A stretch of 64,000 bases of DNA from Rhynchonema sp. JSB1_4 (GCA_030248065.1 JASAMV010000212.1:1-64000), one strand, 5' to 3'. Positions 24,390 to 36,515 are shown, counted from the stretch's first letter. Translations and numbers: made by a program. Notes: a model not told the origin generated them from the sequence alone.

Positions 24390-27300
24390 TCAATCCAAAT
24401 TACTGTCTTGTTTCTGTGTGTCCTCCGGTCCCCCTCCCACGGTGACCGCGTGACTCTCAGTCGTGCTCAGTTCTTCGTTTTTCTCAACGTCGGCCTTTGC
24501 CTTCTTTGGGTCATTCGACGGGCTATTATAGGCACTCGACTCCGTCGTTTGGTCGGTTGTCTTGGCACTTTCGGTTGGTTGGTCAGGACTGGAAATGGTT
24601 GGGATTAGTGCTGATAATTTGAAGAACTATACCACATACTAAAACGTCACATACTTTTTATCGTGTTTTGCATCTTTTGGTTCCTCAATATTTTCTTTCC
24701 CCTGATGTTTCCTGTATCGATATCCGCCATAGAAGGCAACTGCTGCGATCAATAACGCTACGAACACCACAACGCAGATGATCACAATCGGAACTATCAG
24801 GTTGGTGGATGGGGTAGGGGTCGTGGTCGCTGAGGTAGTGGGTGTTGGTGCTGAATTGCAGTTGTGTCATGGCTTATCGAATTTGCAACACTTTTCAATT
24901 TTTGCAGGAATTCCCTTCACTGTTGCCATACCTTGTTCACAGGTCGGCAGTTCATCGTCCCAATCGCCTTTGTTGCACTTGATCTCCTTCGTGCCTTCGG
25001 TGTCTGTATCTGACCAGATGTAACCCGGTTTGCATTCGATCTGCGCCGATTTGGTGTGATAGACGAAGTCGGTGGATTGGGAATTGCTCAGTTGGATGTT
25101 CTTCTCGGCAGGAATGGAACCGACGTCACAACCTGTGTGTGAATGGGAAGCTCATTTTTTTTCAGTGTGTCATTGTCACCAGATGATTCATCACAATGTA
25201 CCTTTATCGCACGGCGGTAAATCAGCCGGTGCCTTGCCTTCGGCGTCCGTCCATTTTTCGGCGGAACATTGGAATTCCTTCTGCCGCACACCTCCCCAAC
25301 TGAAACCGGGGTTTTTGCACTGCGCTTTGATCTTGGTGTACGGTAGACTCTGATCTTCAGGCGGATTTGCGATTTGGACACCGTTTTGGTTGATGGACGG
25401 CGCCGGACAAGCTAGGGAATGGATTTTGAGTGGTGTAATTTACTGTATGTTGTACTTGTGTTAAAAATCATCTTTGTAAGTATTTCCTTTTGCGTCAAAG
25501 TGCGCTTGCTATGTTTGATGGGATTAAACTGTTAGAAGTGTCTCATTGAGAAATGCATTAAATTTTCTGAGCTGGGGATGAGGTTACACCCTAGTATCCG
25601 GTGTCCGGAACATAACTTTGCAAAATACAAGTAAATTGGAAAATAGCGAAACATTTGTGCTATTATTATACTATTGCTATCGCTTTGTGTATATTGTGTC
25701 ATTTGAGTGCATTTCAAAGCACACGTACTTTTACCGTTTTACCTGCTGAGAAATGCGAAAATGATTTTTATGCCCGCCTTGTAATTTAAGACCTTGCCTT
25801 TTTGGGTGATTTTTGGGAAACTTTTAAGACCAAGCAGGCCCCGCGACGTTTCCGTCCGGAGTCCAATAAGGGCTTTATTCAGAAGGGGCTCCATATGTAA
25901 AACAGCACATGCGTGACGTCGAGCACGTGAACCCCAAGCATTCGTTTGACACAATCGTGTCCAAGTCAACAGTGCAGGTTTACATATTTGGGCTGCAGAT
26001 TACAGTTGGTTCGGTCAGTTTGACCAGTTGAGTGATCTTGCCAACTACTGTATCCAGCTGAATGCAGGGACACAGCTGGGGGGGGGGCGGAGGGCAGTAG
26101 AGTGTTGGATTCGACTAGCTTGAAGTTGGATGGCGAGGCGTAAGTTTCGGTGGTGTGCGCACTAAGACACCAAAAATTATGACCACGCCACGCTCGGGCT
26201 TAAAGGTCCCCCGCCATATAGACCTTAACCAATCTCAATGAAACTTGGCACGGTGACTGGACTTGTTCCAAGAAACATTTTCCTAATCAGGAGTGTTGAA
26301 AAGCAAAAAAAAATGACCCTTCGTCCGCACCATGAAATTAAAATATCGATCCGTTTTTGCATTAGATACTAGGTCTGCCGTTTGGTCAGACAAGTTTCAT
26401 AAGTGCCGGTGGCCTTAATTTAAAACCATATAATCGCTTTTTCGGCACTGCCATTGCTCGCGCTATTTTGCCAAAACCACGTAAATGTTCGAAAAAAATT
26501 TCCGTTATATTTTCGGGCCACATAGAAAGCACACAGAGCTTTAGTACATATAAAGCAGGCAAAAAGATAATTTACTACGCTATTCAAGCGATCAAAGACC
26601 TATTTCCCATCGCTGATAAGTTTCGACAAAAGTTCGCTCAACTGTTGTGAGACTCAACTTTTTGGCCCTTTTCTGCGGACCCCAAGCACACTTCCATGTT
26701 ATAATTTTCTATTTTAATAACGATGTACCAAGGTGATATATGGCACGCCAGATAGTAAAAATATAGTTGTTGTTAATTATGTGCAACTATATTGGTTCAT
26801 CTGCATACTTGGCGGTACGAGCAAAAAATGAATTTAACACAAAATCCACCATATTACTGTGCTCGGCACTGCTTTCGCTTTGTTTGCATTTCAAAGCACG
26901 CGCGATTCTAACCTGACGAGAAAGCGCGAAAATGGTTTTGCAATTCCAGCTTTTTTGGCTGATTTTTGGGAAATGCTTAACACCGCGTTTCCGTCCCGAG
27001 TCTTGGGAGGGCTTCATTCGGAAGGGTGCTTCATTATGCAAAACTTCGTTACATTGACGGCGAGTACGTTAACCACAGCATGCGTTTGTCACAACCGCTT
27101 CAGTCAACAGTGCAATGTACTGAGTGCAGTAATGTTTGTCTGTTTCGCCCTGCTTTCGCAGACAGACCGAGGCGCCAGGGCTCGTCAGTGCGAACGCCTC
27201 TGGCAAATCTGCCTCCAAAAAGCCCCATCAGCAGACCTTATTGCAGGGCTGTAACATCACTGCGTGCAAACTCATAAACAGAGTTTCGTCACAAAATAGG

Positions 27301-30300
27301 CCCAGGATGTTTCCGACCTGAGTCCTAGGAGACTCTATTCATAGGGGGACTTGGTTACATTGACGTCGAGCACGTGAACCACAGGCATGTGTTTCCCACA
27401 ACCGTGCCCAGTCAACAGTGCGCGTTCATGGGGCTGCAGATTGCAGGTGGTTCGGCCACCCGACTGGAATGAAGACGGTCACTTGCGGAGTTGGAAGGTT
27501 AACGAGTGCCGGAAATTAGCTGACCAACAACACCAAGTCTCAAAGTTACTCAAAGCTCAGTTTCGCAACGGATGAACGATGCACTGTATGTGTATGTTTA
27601 TAACTTTGGTTAAAAACACCACCATTCGACACCAACAGCAAGTTCATGAGTCACGAAAGTGAGCCATTTTGGATGCATCTAGGCAGGTCTCTTTCGCAGC
27701 TCATCAACTTTCCACCTCCACATGTGACATTCGTCTGATCAGTTGAGTGATCTTGCCAAACTGCTGACCCCAGCACAACGCACGGAAAAAACTCTCAGTC
27801 ACACCACAAAGACGCGCATCCTTTAGGAGGTGGCCATGTACATAGACGCGGTTGCCGTTTGCAGTGTAGAAAAACAATGTCCACGGACCGCATTTCTGGT
27901 TGCGGTTTGCGGCTCCATTGTCGAAACATTTAGTAGCCTGTACCATAGAAAATGAATTAATCAGCGTCTAGCCAACGTCGCAAACGTGCACTACCGAAGC
28001 GTTGATTTGTTCACTTTTACGTGCTCAGATTAAAATAACATTTCGATAGTGAACCGCCAACCGCAACCGTGTCTGCCTGGCCGCTCCCTAAACTTAGCTA
28101 AAAACATTGGACAGACGATGAGTTGAAAATGCTGAAGACGAAGGTTTGAAAAGAACCGTGATGTTATGAGCCAGGCATGTGCACCTTAACATCGTCTTTA
28201 CAAAATTTGGCCGCAGCTAGAAATTCATGCGCTGCTCATTATTTAGTGGGCTTTGAATTGTGACACCAAGGATGGAAATACACGTAGTGCCATTCTCCAT
28301 GAAACAATGAAGTTTTTGCTTCAGGAAGTACATATTCAGGGTCTTTTAAATGACCATCAACAGTATCCATAGTATCTTGTGCCAGTTGGTGCCAGTTTGC
28401 CAGTTCATACAGGGTGTGCGTTGTAAACACGAGTAACTTGTGCCAGTGGCATGTTTAAGGCTAGGCGGCGCCAAATCGGGTCACGGTAGTTGCAGGACTA
28501 ATGTTTCACGGTTCCGAATTAGTTGTTGGTGCATACACATTGGCGCATTTTCATATGCAAAAGCGTGCCAGTTGGTTTAGAGGTACACATTTTTGTACGT
28601 AGGCCTGTGAACGTGGCAAATCAATTGTTGTGCATTTCGAGCTGTGAAATCTTCGTCCTTGGGGACCCATGCAACGCACCGTTGTATGAGTCATGTGCGC
28701 AGCAGACAGGTTTTCTTGCTGCAAACAGTTGAATTTCTTCTGTGGATTTGAACTGGACGACCAAAATGGTTCAATATTTCACGCGCCTTTTTACAGGATG
28801 TATTAGGGCACTGGAGCGTAATGGCTGCGCATGCCTAGGTCCGTAACGCCCATCAGATCGAACCCGATAAACTGCAGCAGCGCGAACTGAACCCATGCGG
28901 CTGATGCTGCACCGTGTGCCACAGAAGAATACATCGACGCAACCGACAAGACAACAAAACGCAGCATCATCATGGTTCCTGGGCTGTGACTATCTGCACC
29001 AGGGTTGGAAAAAAAATTTTTTTTTAAACAAGTTTTTTTTAAAAAAAAATTTTTTTTAAAAAGTCTCAGATTCGGGGAAATTTTTACAAATTTGCCTAAA
29101 AAACGCGCAAAATCGCGAAAAAATGCAACTTTAATTGACAAGTCACTTTTGTGACTTGGTTTGCATCACTTATGAAGGGTGTTTACGTCATTTCGATGCG
29201 ATCCAACAGTCTGTGCTTGTTATGGACCTATGATTGCTGCTCTGTGGTATCAGACACAACAGTTTGTGGTCGAATAAGCAAGATTCACTCATAAACCATA
29301 TAGAATTGAGAATATAAACTGCAGAAATACTTGTCGGGTCGCTGAATCAGTCGTATATGACCGACCCGATGGGGTATGACATCAAAGTACCATGTAAGTA
29401 TATGCATACTGTGTCTCATGCATCACGGGAAGGTATAATAACATCATTTGGGGCATCTTAGATACCAAATACATGCCCCAAAAGTGATTTTGTGAAGAAA
29501 ATTTTTCGACCCTTGAGAAAAAATGACAAAAAATAACCCCCAAAAAGGCCATTTTTGGACGTTTTAGAACATTAGTAAAGCGGTGGTGGTGTGGTTGGGA
29601 TGCAGTGTGTGTATGCGGATTGGTCGTTGGGGACTTATCCGTATCAGGGTCTATCTTATTATGACTTATTATGGTTTGGTCTTCTGGGTTCTTCATCAAA
29701 CATAGATCCTGGTGTACACTACCCACCACGTGGTTATTTGCATGTTGGTCACTAGGGGAGTCAGATTGAAGAACAACCTGGCTACCGTCGTTCCACCTAA
29801 CTTCCTAGCGGCTAGCGGTTCACCACTTTTGGCATACGCTCCGGCCCGTTCCGCCGTCCCATCTTCAGAGCACATAGCTTCCGTTTTAATCATGCAGCGT
29901 TGACGCGTGCGCTGGCCCGTCTCTCTCCCACCGAATGAGGTGGCGTCATAACCAGACGAATCATAAACTTTGGCTATGCGATGCGTTCTCCACGCCTGTT
30001 GTTTGCGCTGGAGTTTCTTAGTCGGTCTCGGAATACCTCCTGCCTCGTCAGCTGGGGCATACCATTCATCCTCCGAACCGGTCCACTCTTCAGCGGAGTC
30101 GATCGTCACGTCACTCATATAACTGGCATATCCTTCCATCTTCTTGGCATCGTATTCCGTTCCCACTCGGAACTCCCTGAGCTCGCAAGGGGCGAACGGG
30201 GCGTATATACAATGGCTTGACTCGCGCAAGCAAGCCTGCACTTCCCTTCGGATACCTACTTCGGTCGAGTTCATGTCGAACAGGAACTCGCCGTGCATAT

Positions 30301-33300
30301 AACTGAAGTATGCAGAATGCCCACAAACGCTACCGGGCACATTGCAGGGCTCTAGCTCTAAAACTAGCATATGGTCTGGACCTCCACTCAGATCAGGGTT
30401 TGGGATCTGAGAACATCCTTTCTTATGACCTTCCTTCCATGACTTGCTTAATTTGTTTATTGTTTTACTCTTAACCCAATAAACCTTGACTTTACCCCAT
30501 TCCAGGCCATTGACGCATCCATGCGTCGACCGACGAGGGTCGTATTTCGCAATCATGACCGGGTCTACTTCGTACGGCCTTCTGGTGTCGATACCATCGA
30601 GATACGATGGATCGAAACCCGTAAGTCGACGTTTATTCCTTAGCCTCACTGGCCGATCTAGTTGCCCAGGGGTGACGAAGACACCTGGCTTGTCCTGACT
30701 TAGCTGGATCCTATATCGGTACCTATACGCCAACGTATTCACACGCAGCGCTCGTTTCATAACCTCGTGATGCGCACTGAATTCGTGTCCCTCCTTATAG
30801 AGTCTGGCACACGTCAGGTCAGCCAGTGACACGTTGTTCCTAGCCATCAAGCATAGTTCCACATCGTCGTCCCCTGTGGGCACTAGTTCCTTCCGCGGGA
30901 TACCCAATAAAGGGTCAATCCCTTTCCTCCACACATAATCAGCCCTCTTCTTAGCTTTCCCTTTCAATTCAGGCACGAAATCGGAATCCCTGATACCGCG
31001 CACCATGACGTTGGTCAAGGCCTCGAACCGAATCGACGAGTACGCCTTAGAAGAGGCCGTACTTCCCCATACTATTGACTTTGGCAACATATAATTCTTG
31101 TCCAATGTGATCTTTTGTGAAACATCACTTGTACATATCTTATATCCTGTCATACCACGATACCTACCTGGACTCGTCAGGCCTGCTGACGAAGAATCAT
31201 CAGAACTCAGCACCCTGAGCGGTGCTGTCACCTCTTTTCGTGCAGTATCCAGATTAGGGCTACTGACACGACTTTCTCTTTCATTCGTTCTTATCTCCTC
31301 AGTTCCGCCCGATGGTGTTTCACCATCCCTGGGTTTCGGAACTGAACTATTCTTATTGCTCCTATTTGCGTTGTCAATGTTATCCTCACAGACCGGGCGG
31401 GCATTCGACCGTACCTCGTGTAGTGAAACATCACCCTTGTTATCATGAACAACCATATCCTTTTCAGTGGTATCTTCCGTACCCTTCATAAGTACCTTAC
31501 CTATCGTGGAAGCCTCGGCTGAGGTAGGCAGCCTAGCTTCCTTCCGGGCGCCTGCCGTTGCCGCAACCTCAATCATCGAAGGCATGGATACCTCCCGTAT
31601 GTCACATTGATCATCAGCGGGCGCTACCATGGGTGGTGCCGTATTCGAACGGACAGGCTGGTGTCTCGGTTCCTTAGGCACCCCACCAAAGGGATCGCGT
31701 ACCTCTGCCTCAATAGTGAACACCGGGCTCGCCGAGGGTTCCCTTGTCTCCTTAGCCAACTTTCCGTTGACGAATCCGACGCTGGTCGACCCGGATTCTA
31801 GATCCTGTCGAATGGCGACGGCTTCAGCCAACAATCCTACGGTCTCTCCCACAGACCCATAGCTGCACAAGGGGTGTGCCTTCATCTCATCGTCAGTCAC
31901 GATATCATATCCAATCATAATGGGTGTGGAACCCCTTTGGGCCTGCTGCTCTGTACCTATGAATGACTCACCACGGTCGATGGCGGTCGCCTCGGCCGTG
32001 CTTTCGTCCCTATTTTGCATCGCGTGTTCTATCTCATCCGATCCCGACATCTCTACTGTTTCAGTCACCGTGGGCAATGCCACCAGTCCCTTATGACCCG
32101 TCTCTTCAGTACATATCTGTCCCTCCTGGGCGAGTTCCACCTGGGCCTCATATCCTGCCTCGTACCCGTCTTCACCAGGTTTATCCTCCAACACTGGGGG
32201 TTTGGAGAGTTGTTGCTCCACCAACTCCGCCCATGAGTAGGATTCCTCCGACTGGCTTAGCAGCTGTTGCAACCTGTCAGACGTATTCTTATAATCCATA
32301 GAATCATCAGATTCAGGGAGCAACCGTAGGCTACCCGAGTCGTCATCATCTGAACACCTAGAGGACGGTGCCGTGGGTAGATCAAAACGTACCTTCTGAC
32401 GGCCTCCGTTCTGCGTATCGTTCCTATCGTTGTCTGTGACCTCAATCCCAACCCCAGTTGCAGATTGATCCGCGTCCACGTCCCTAAGTTCCTCATCTTG
32501 GTTTGGCTCATCTGCTAATGCAGACTCGCCAGCTGATCCCGGGGGACCCATATGTTTCCTATGGTTTGGGTCAGCGTCCTGTCCCTTGAAAAGTGTGCAA
32601 CTTGGCTCAGCGTCCTGATCCAAGCTTGGTGCATGGTGCATCATTGACGAAGTGCACCCGAAATCTTCCTACCGCGGCCACGCTCCAATACGGGCCGACC
32701 GAAGATGACTCCGGGCCCTGAATGGCAATCGACGACCGTTCCAACTCGAAGGGAGGTTAGTATTGGTAGTATTGAGCCACACGTGCTAGCCCCCGGTTGG
32801 TTTATCGAATAATATTTCGTCGTTTTATTATACGATCGGACGTAAATCACACGAAGATTCAGGTAAAGAGAGAAGAGAGAAGTTCACATTTGTATGGTAA
32901 GAACAGAGTTTAAGTAGTCACCGCACACAGAGAATTAATACAAGACAAGAGTATACTAAACGCTGATTGGTTGAAATATTGCACTTGTATAATATGATTG
33001 GTTGACATGGTAAACCTGGCTTATGTATACAATAAGAGTCCTATGTGTATATGTTACAATAAAAGAGTAATTGTTGAGCGGGAAATTTGAATTTGTCTAA
33101 ACAAAGATGGCCGACAAGGGCGACTTGAAACCATTACAAAACAGTGAAACGCGGCAATACAAAAGTAGAAACAACCCGAATAGGCGACAGGGGTCGGTAG
33201 TTCGGGGCAATGGTGTGAGCCCCATTGCTCATTTTGTTCCCCCGAAAAATTTAAAAAAAAAATTTTTTTTTAAAAATTTTTTCAAAAACCTTTTTTAAAA

Positions 33301-34110
33301 AAAAAATTTTTTTTCCAACCCTGATCTGCACAACCTCAACTCCTACCAAGCGTTTGGGGGCAGGCCCTCAGAGTCGAGGTTGAAATAAGTTCCCCCCCAT
33401 CAAGTCAGAACGGTAATTCTTCGTTGTCATGGTCAGACAGATTTCGTTCAGAAATGGTGTTAATCGGACTCTAATTTAGGATTGCGACACACGTACCTCG
33501 GAGTTGATGCTGACACACGAACTCGTAACGTGTGTGGCACGGATCGATCAAGCAGCCAATTCTGCTACATGCAACACAACCAGATGATGTGATTTCCATG
33601 TCGGCTTCCTTAACGACTTGAGGTTCATTACCGTTAGCAATCACTGTGCCGTTTACCCATTCATAATCACTGGTCGGAGACGAGTGCGTGCGAACACCAA
33701 TCCAAGTGTATGTCCCGGACCCAAATCCCTGGAAGTGGCATCAGTTATGAACTTCGGGTAACTACCGTTACCTCGTCGATGAAATCTAACTGACAACCTG
33801 AATGTCGAAATGCACTCACAAGATCCTTTAACAAATCTTTGAATAAGGCGGTGTCCATTGTCGGCATCACGAGCTCTCCGTGGTGAAAATTATCGGATTT
33901 GATCAGCCCACAAGGTTTTCTGGTGTCGCTCCAGGCCGCCTTTTCAGTGCCGTATGTGTAGCACACTTGGCTTTCATAGGCGGCTTTCAAAACAGACTTG
34001 TCGTTACTGAAGTCGATGCACTCCGAATTGGGATCTTGAAATGTCGATATCGGTTCGCTGCGCGCCGTGGTCACTATCAGCAGAATGTCGAAGGTCAGCA
34101 TATGGAGCAT
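24390..34110 (-). CDS. CLC-3: CTLD-CCP-CCP-transmembrane receptor, intact
   Basis: Predicted type I membrane receptor of about 440 residues. Exons 5' to 3': E1 33820-34110 (signal peptide MLHMLTFDILLIVTTARS, CYTYG); E2 33497-33728 (TWIGV, YEWVNGT, YEFVCQ); CCP1 25202-25411; CCP2 24932-25132; transmembrane exon 24655-24850 (helix about LIVPIVIICVVVFVALLIAA, then GGYRYRK); tail 24390-24588 with AYNSP and the family C terminus KQDSNLD. All six exons are open and junctions are GT-AG with phases 0-1-1-1-2. It is the duplicate of CLC-1 without the tail insertion. The CTLD has the structural cysteines but only NEP, not EPN, where a calcium motif would lie. The tail's YxSP fits the YxxP consensus for Crk/Nck-type SH2 domains; this is inference. 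The 8-kb intron between E2 and CCP1 holds relics and a 4.3-kb hAT-like insertion, so the full splice is unproven. Confidence 0.8.
26178..26448. mobile_element. SINE-like or unclassified insertion
   Basis: The block of about 270 bp is absent from the paralogous position near 8023 in the first copy, where the flanks AAAAATTA and GCCATTGCTCGCGC are nearly adjacent. It has no inverted termini and no clear target duplication, so the class is open. Confidence 0.4.
27365..27945. pseudogene. Inverted pair of decayed CCP exons
   Basis: Second copy of the pair at 10985-11520. The plus-strand CCP relic is at about 27370-27530 and the minus-strand relic at about 27655-27785. The minus frame runs open upstream to 27946 through the same Cys/Trp-containing stretch as in the first copy (CGPWTLFFYTANGN). 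Confidence 0.5.
28239..28430 (-). other. Protein-like relic, unknown (second copy)
   Basis: Duplicate of 11810-12004 with motifs LYELANW and DPEYVLPEAK. It stays open in both copies with few substitutions. Function and family unknown. Confidence 0.3.
28803..28973 (-). CDS. Small signal-peptide ORF (second copy)
   Basis: Duplicate of 14002-14169: 56 codons, start MMMLRFVVLSVASMYSSVAH, then LLQFIGFDLMGVTD. The two copies diverge only in the last ten residues. It could be an isolated first exon. The hAT-like element at 29000 is inserted 27 bp upstream of its start codon. Confidence 0.35.
   Translation of the reverse strand: MMMLRFVVLSVASMYSSVAHGAASAAWVQFALLQFIGFDLMGVTDLGMRSHYAPVP
29574..33229 (-). 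mobile_element. Nested insertion of unknown class carrying a long ORF
   Basis: Comparison with the uninterrupted hAT-like element (site at about 20024-20047) places the insertion between two copies of CATT (29570-29573 and 33230-33233). On its coding (minus) strand it begins with a short hairpin (GCAATGG at 33207-33213 and CCATTGC at 33222-33228), has an A/T-rich leader with possible promoter and AATAAAA motifs, then the 982-codon frame. There are no obvious LTRs, long inverted repeats or poly-A tail. The 4-bp duplication is suggestive but short. Confidence 0.65.
29696..32644 (-). CDS. 982-residue ORF in nested mobile element, function unknown
   Basis: This is by far the longest open frame in the window and starts at an ATG at 32644. 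Residues 1 to about 540 are acidic and rich in Ser, Glu, Asp and Gly, probably disordered, with DDDDSGS-type stretches. From about 560 to 900 the composition changes to a folded type with many Trp, Tyr and Cys, including VYWVKSKTINKLSKSW and HSAYFSYMHGEFLFDMN. A second acidic stretch with EEWTGSEDEWY follows near the C terminus. I see no CCHC knuckle, reverse transcriptase YxDD, DDE transposase or hAT dimerisation motif. It may be a gag-like or accessory protein of the nested element. Absence of stops over 2.9 kb indicates recent activity or selection. Confidence 0.65.
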   Translation of the reverse strand: MMHHAPSLDQDAEPSCTLFKGQDADPNHRKHMGPPGSAGESALADEPNQDEELRDVDADQSATGVGIEVTDNDRNDTQNGGRQKVRFDLPTAPSSRCSDDDDSGSLRLLPESDDSMDYKNTSDRLQQLLSQSEESYSWAELVEQQLSKPPVLEDKPGEDGYEAGYEAQVELAQEGQICTEETGHKGLVALPTVTETVEMSGSDEIEHAMQNRDESTAEATAIDRGESFIGTEQQAQRGSTPIMIGYDIVTDDEMKAHPLCSYGSVGETVGLLAEAVAIRQDLESGSTSVGFVNGKLAKETREPSASPVFTIEAEVRDPFGGVPKEPRHQPVRSNTAPPMVAPADDQCDIREVSMPSMIEVAATAGARKEARLPTSAEASTIGKVLMKGTEDTTEKDMVVHDNKGDVSLHEVRSNARPVCEDNIDNANRSNKNSSVPKPRDGETPSGGTEEIRTNERESRVSSPNLDTARKEVTAPLRVLSSDDSSSAGLTSPGRYRGMTGYKICTSDVSQKITLDKNYMLPKSIVWGSTASSKAYSSIRFEALTNVMVRGIRDSDFVPELKGKAKKRADYVWRKGIDPLLGIPRKELVPTGDDDVELCLMARNNVSLADLTCARLYKEGHEFSAHHEVMKRALRVNTLAYRYRYRIQLSQDKPGVFVTPGQLDRPVRLRNKRRLTGFDPSYLDGIDTRRPYEVDPVMIAKYDPRRSTHGCVNGLEWGKVKVYWVKSKTINKLSKSWKEGHKKGCSQIPNPDLSGGPDHMLVLELEPCNVPGSVCGHSAYFSYMHGEFLFDMNSTEVGIRREVQACLRESSHCIYAPFAPCELREFRVGTEYDAKKMEGYASYMSDVTIDSAEEWTGSEDEWYAPADEAGGIPRPTKKLQRKQQAWRTHRIAKVYDSSGYDATSFGGRETGQRTRQRCMIKTEAMCSEDGTAERAGAYAKSGEPLAARKLGGTTVARLFFNLTPLVTNMQITTWWVVYTRIYV

Positions 34111-36019
34111 CCTGATCTTCAATGAATTGGTTGATAATGCATTCGCTGGTAATTCAGAAAAATTCATTAAGGAATGAAATCAATTAAGGATTTAGCGCCA
34201 TCAGAAGAGCACGTGCATAAAATGCCACGAATGAGCAGTAGGACATACAGTAGCTCTGATGTAGCCAACAAACCCTATGTGACATGCCAACCACCGTTCT
34301 CAATGTCTTCCAACGATTACAAAGTAGCAAAGGATAGAACCAGTCATTTTGTTCGGCAAGAAGATATCGCGACCGAAGAAAATCCAGCAGGTGAAATAAG
34401 CAGTAAATAGTGTTCTTCACTATTGGTATCACGCAAAATGCCTTTTAATCTAAATTCTGAGTACCTTGACATACGAATTCTAGATGTTCGCGCTCATCAA
34501 ATTATGACCGAGGGAATTTGGAGCAATGAAATATAAGAAAAGATCGGTGAGCTATGTATGTCCGAATTCCAAAATCGTTGTTCATCTTCAATCCCCATCA
34601 CTGTCTTGTTTCTCTGTGTCCTCCGGTCCCCCTCCCACGGTGACCGCGTGACTCAACTCCGTCGTGTTCAGTCCTTCGTCTTTCTCAACATCGGCCTTTG
34701 CCTTCACTGGGTCATTCAACGGACTCCGTTGTTTTGTCGGTGGTATTGGCACTTCCGGTTGGTTGGTCAGGACTGGAAATCATTAGGATTTTAGTTTGAC
34801 AATTTGAAGCACTGTACAAAATACTAAAATGTCACGTACTTTTTCTCGCTTTTTGCATCTTTTAGTTCCTCAATATTTTCATTCCGCTGCTGTTTCTTAT
34901 ATCGATATCCCCCGTACAAGGCAACTGCGAGCAACAGCGCATCGAAGAGCACAACGCACGTGATCACAATGGGAATGGTCAGGTTGGCGGATTGGGTAGG
35001 GGCGGCAGTGGTCGTGGCTGAGGATGATGTTGAATTGAACTTGGGCTGTATATTTTTAAACTTTTGCACCGATTGTTTAAAAAGGTTTTATAATTTTCCT
35101 CCACAGGTGCCATACCTTGTTCACAGGTCGGCAGTTCATCGTCCCAATCGCCTTTGTCACACTTGATCGCCTTCGTGCCTTCGGTGTCTGCCTCTGACCA
35201 GATGAAACCCGGTTTGCATTCGATCTGCGCCGATTTGGTGTGATAGACGAAGTCGGTGGGTTGGGAATCGCTCAGTTGAATGTTCTTCTCGGCAGGAATG
35301 GAACTGACATCACAACCTGTAATTAACCTGAGTTGTGCCAGTATTCTGATACAAAATGTTGACCCCACCATCGGTTCACAACTTTACAAAACCACTGACC
35401 CTGATCACAATCAGGCAAGTTCTCGGGCGTTGTGCCATCTCCTCCCTTCCATTCACCCCCGTTGCACGTCAACTCCTTCTGCGGCTCGCCGCCCCAACTG
35501 CCACCCGCGTTGGCACATTGCACGTTGACCTTGGTGTACGGTAGATTATTGGCCGGGGGCGATGGGATCTTGAATTTGGCATCGTCAACAGACGGAGGGG
35601 AGCATTCTAAAAGGTAGGTAGATACATTAAGCGTCGGTATGACAAGCGCTCGTGCAATTTGTTCCCAATAGGAAAGAATGGTGCGGAGCAAACCAAAACA
35701 TTGATTGGAGGTAACCAAGCCTTATTGCCGGAACTCCATTCGGAAAAGAAGGAAACAGCAAAATTTCTGGGTAGGTTTTTCGCATTTCTGAAATCATCGC
35801 CAACATTGTCGACTGTGATTACAATCGCTTTGTGCGCATTTAAAAGCAGTTTGTGTGCATTTCTGCCCTAAATGAGCGAAAACCATCTGTTTATGCCATC
35901 TCTTTTGCGATAAAAATCTCTGTTTTTTTGATTTTGGGAAACTTTTAACCCCAAGTAGGCCCCCCGGGACATATTTTTCCCGAGTCCTGGGAGGGCTTTA
36001 TTCAGAAGGGAGGCTCCAT

Positions 36020-36500
36020 ATGTAATACTTCGTTACGTCGATCACGTTGACCCCATCATGCGTTTGCCCCACAACCGTGTACAGTCAACAGTGCAGGTTC
36101 GTTGGGCTACAGATTGCAGTTGGTTTAATGACACAACTGGAATGAAGACGGTCACTTACGGATCTGGAAGGTTAATGAGTGCCGGAAATCAGCTGACCAA
36201 ATGCACCACGCCTCACTCAGCTTCGCAACTGATGTACTATGTAGGTGTATGTTGTTTATTTTAATTAGAACACTACAATAATACCCACAACAAGTCATCA
36301 ATAGTGAAAGTGAGCAACTTTGGATGCATCTGGGCAGGTCCTTTTGGCAGCTCATCAACTTCCCTCCTCCATATATGACATTGGTCCAACCAGCTGAGTG
36401 ATCGTGTCAACTACTGTCTCCTGCACGGCCACAGCTGCTGGGGCGGCAGTAGTGACAATATGACTGCTTGTTGGGTTCGACAAGGTTGGCGTTGAAGGGC
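36020..36500. pseudogene. Inverted pair of decayed CCP exons
   Basis: Plus strand about 36058-36235 reads STVQVRWATDCSWF and LMSAGNQLTKC, close to the CLC-6 CCP (VRVRCAEGSRW, LMSDGSELTNC) but with the CCP cysteine replaced by Trp. Minus strand about 36310-36430 carries the opposing C-terminal half. It lies in the CLC-4p intron between E2 and CCP1. Confidence 0.58.
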
Positions 36501-36515
36501 AAGACGTACTGCATG

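Larger units (their letters stand above)
29000..33323. mobile_element. hAT-like element (4324 bp) interrupted by a nested insertion
   Basis: Termini CAGGGTTGG and CCAACCCTG are flanked by a perfect 8-bp duplication ATCTGCAC (28992-28999 and 33324-33331). The first copy of the block, near 14194, lacks it. The outer parts (29000-29573 and 33230-33323) match, inverted, the 629-bp element at 19972-20600. The extra 3.66 kb is a separate insertion at 29574-33229. Confidence 0.87.

Noticed and set aside
29574..33229. Idea that the nested insertion is an LTR retrotransposon
   Set aside because: The A/T-rich leader with AATAAAA before the long frame looked like an LTR, but no matching sequence is found at the other end and no polymerase or integrase motif was seen.
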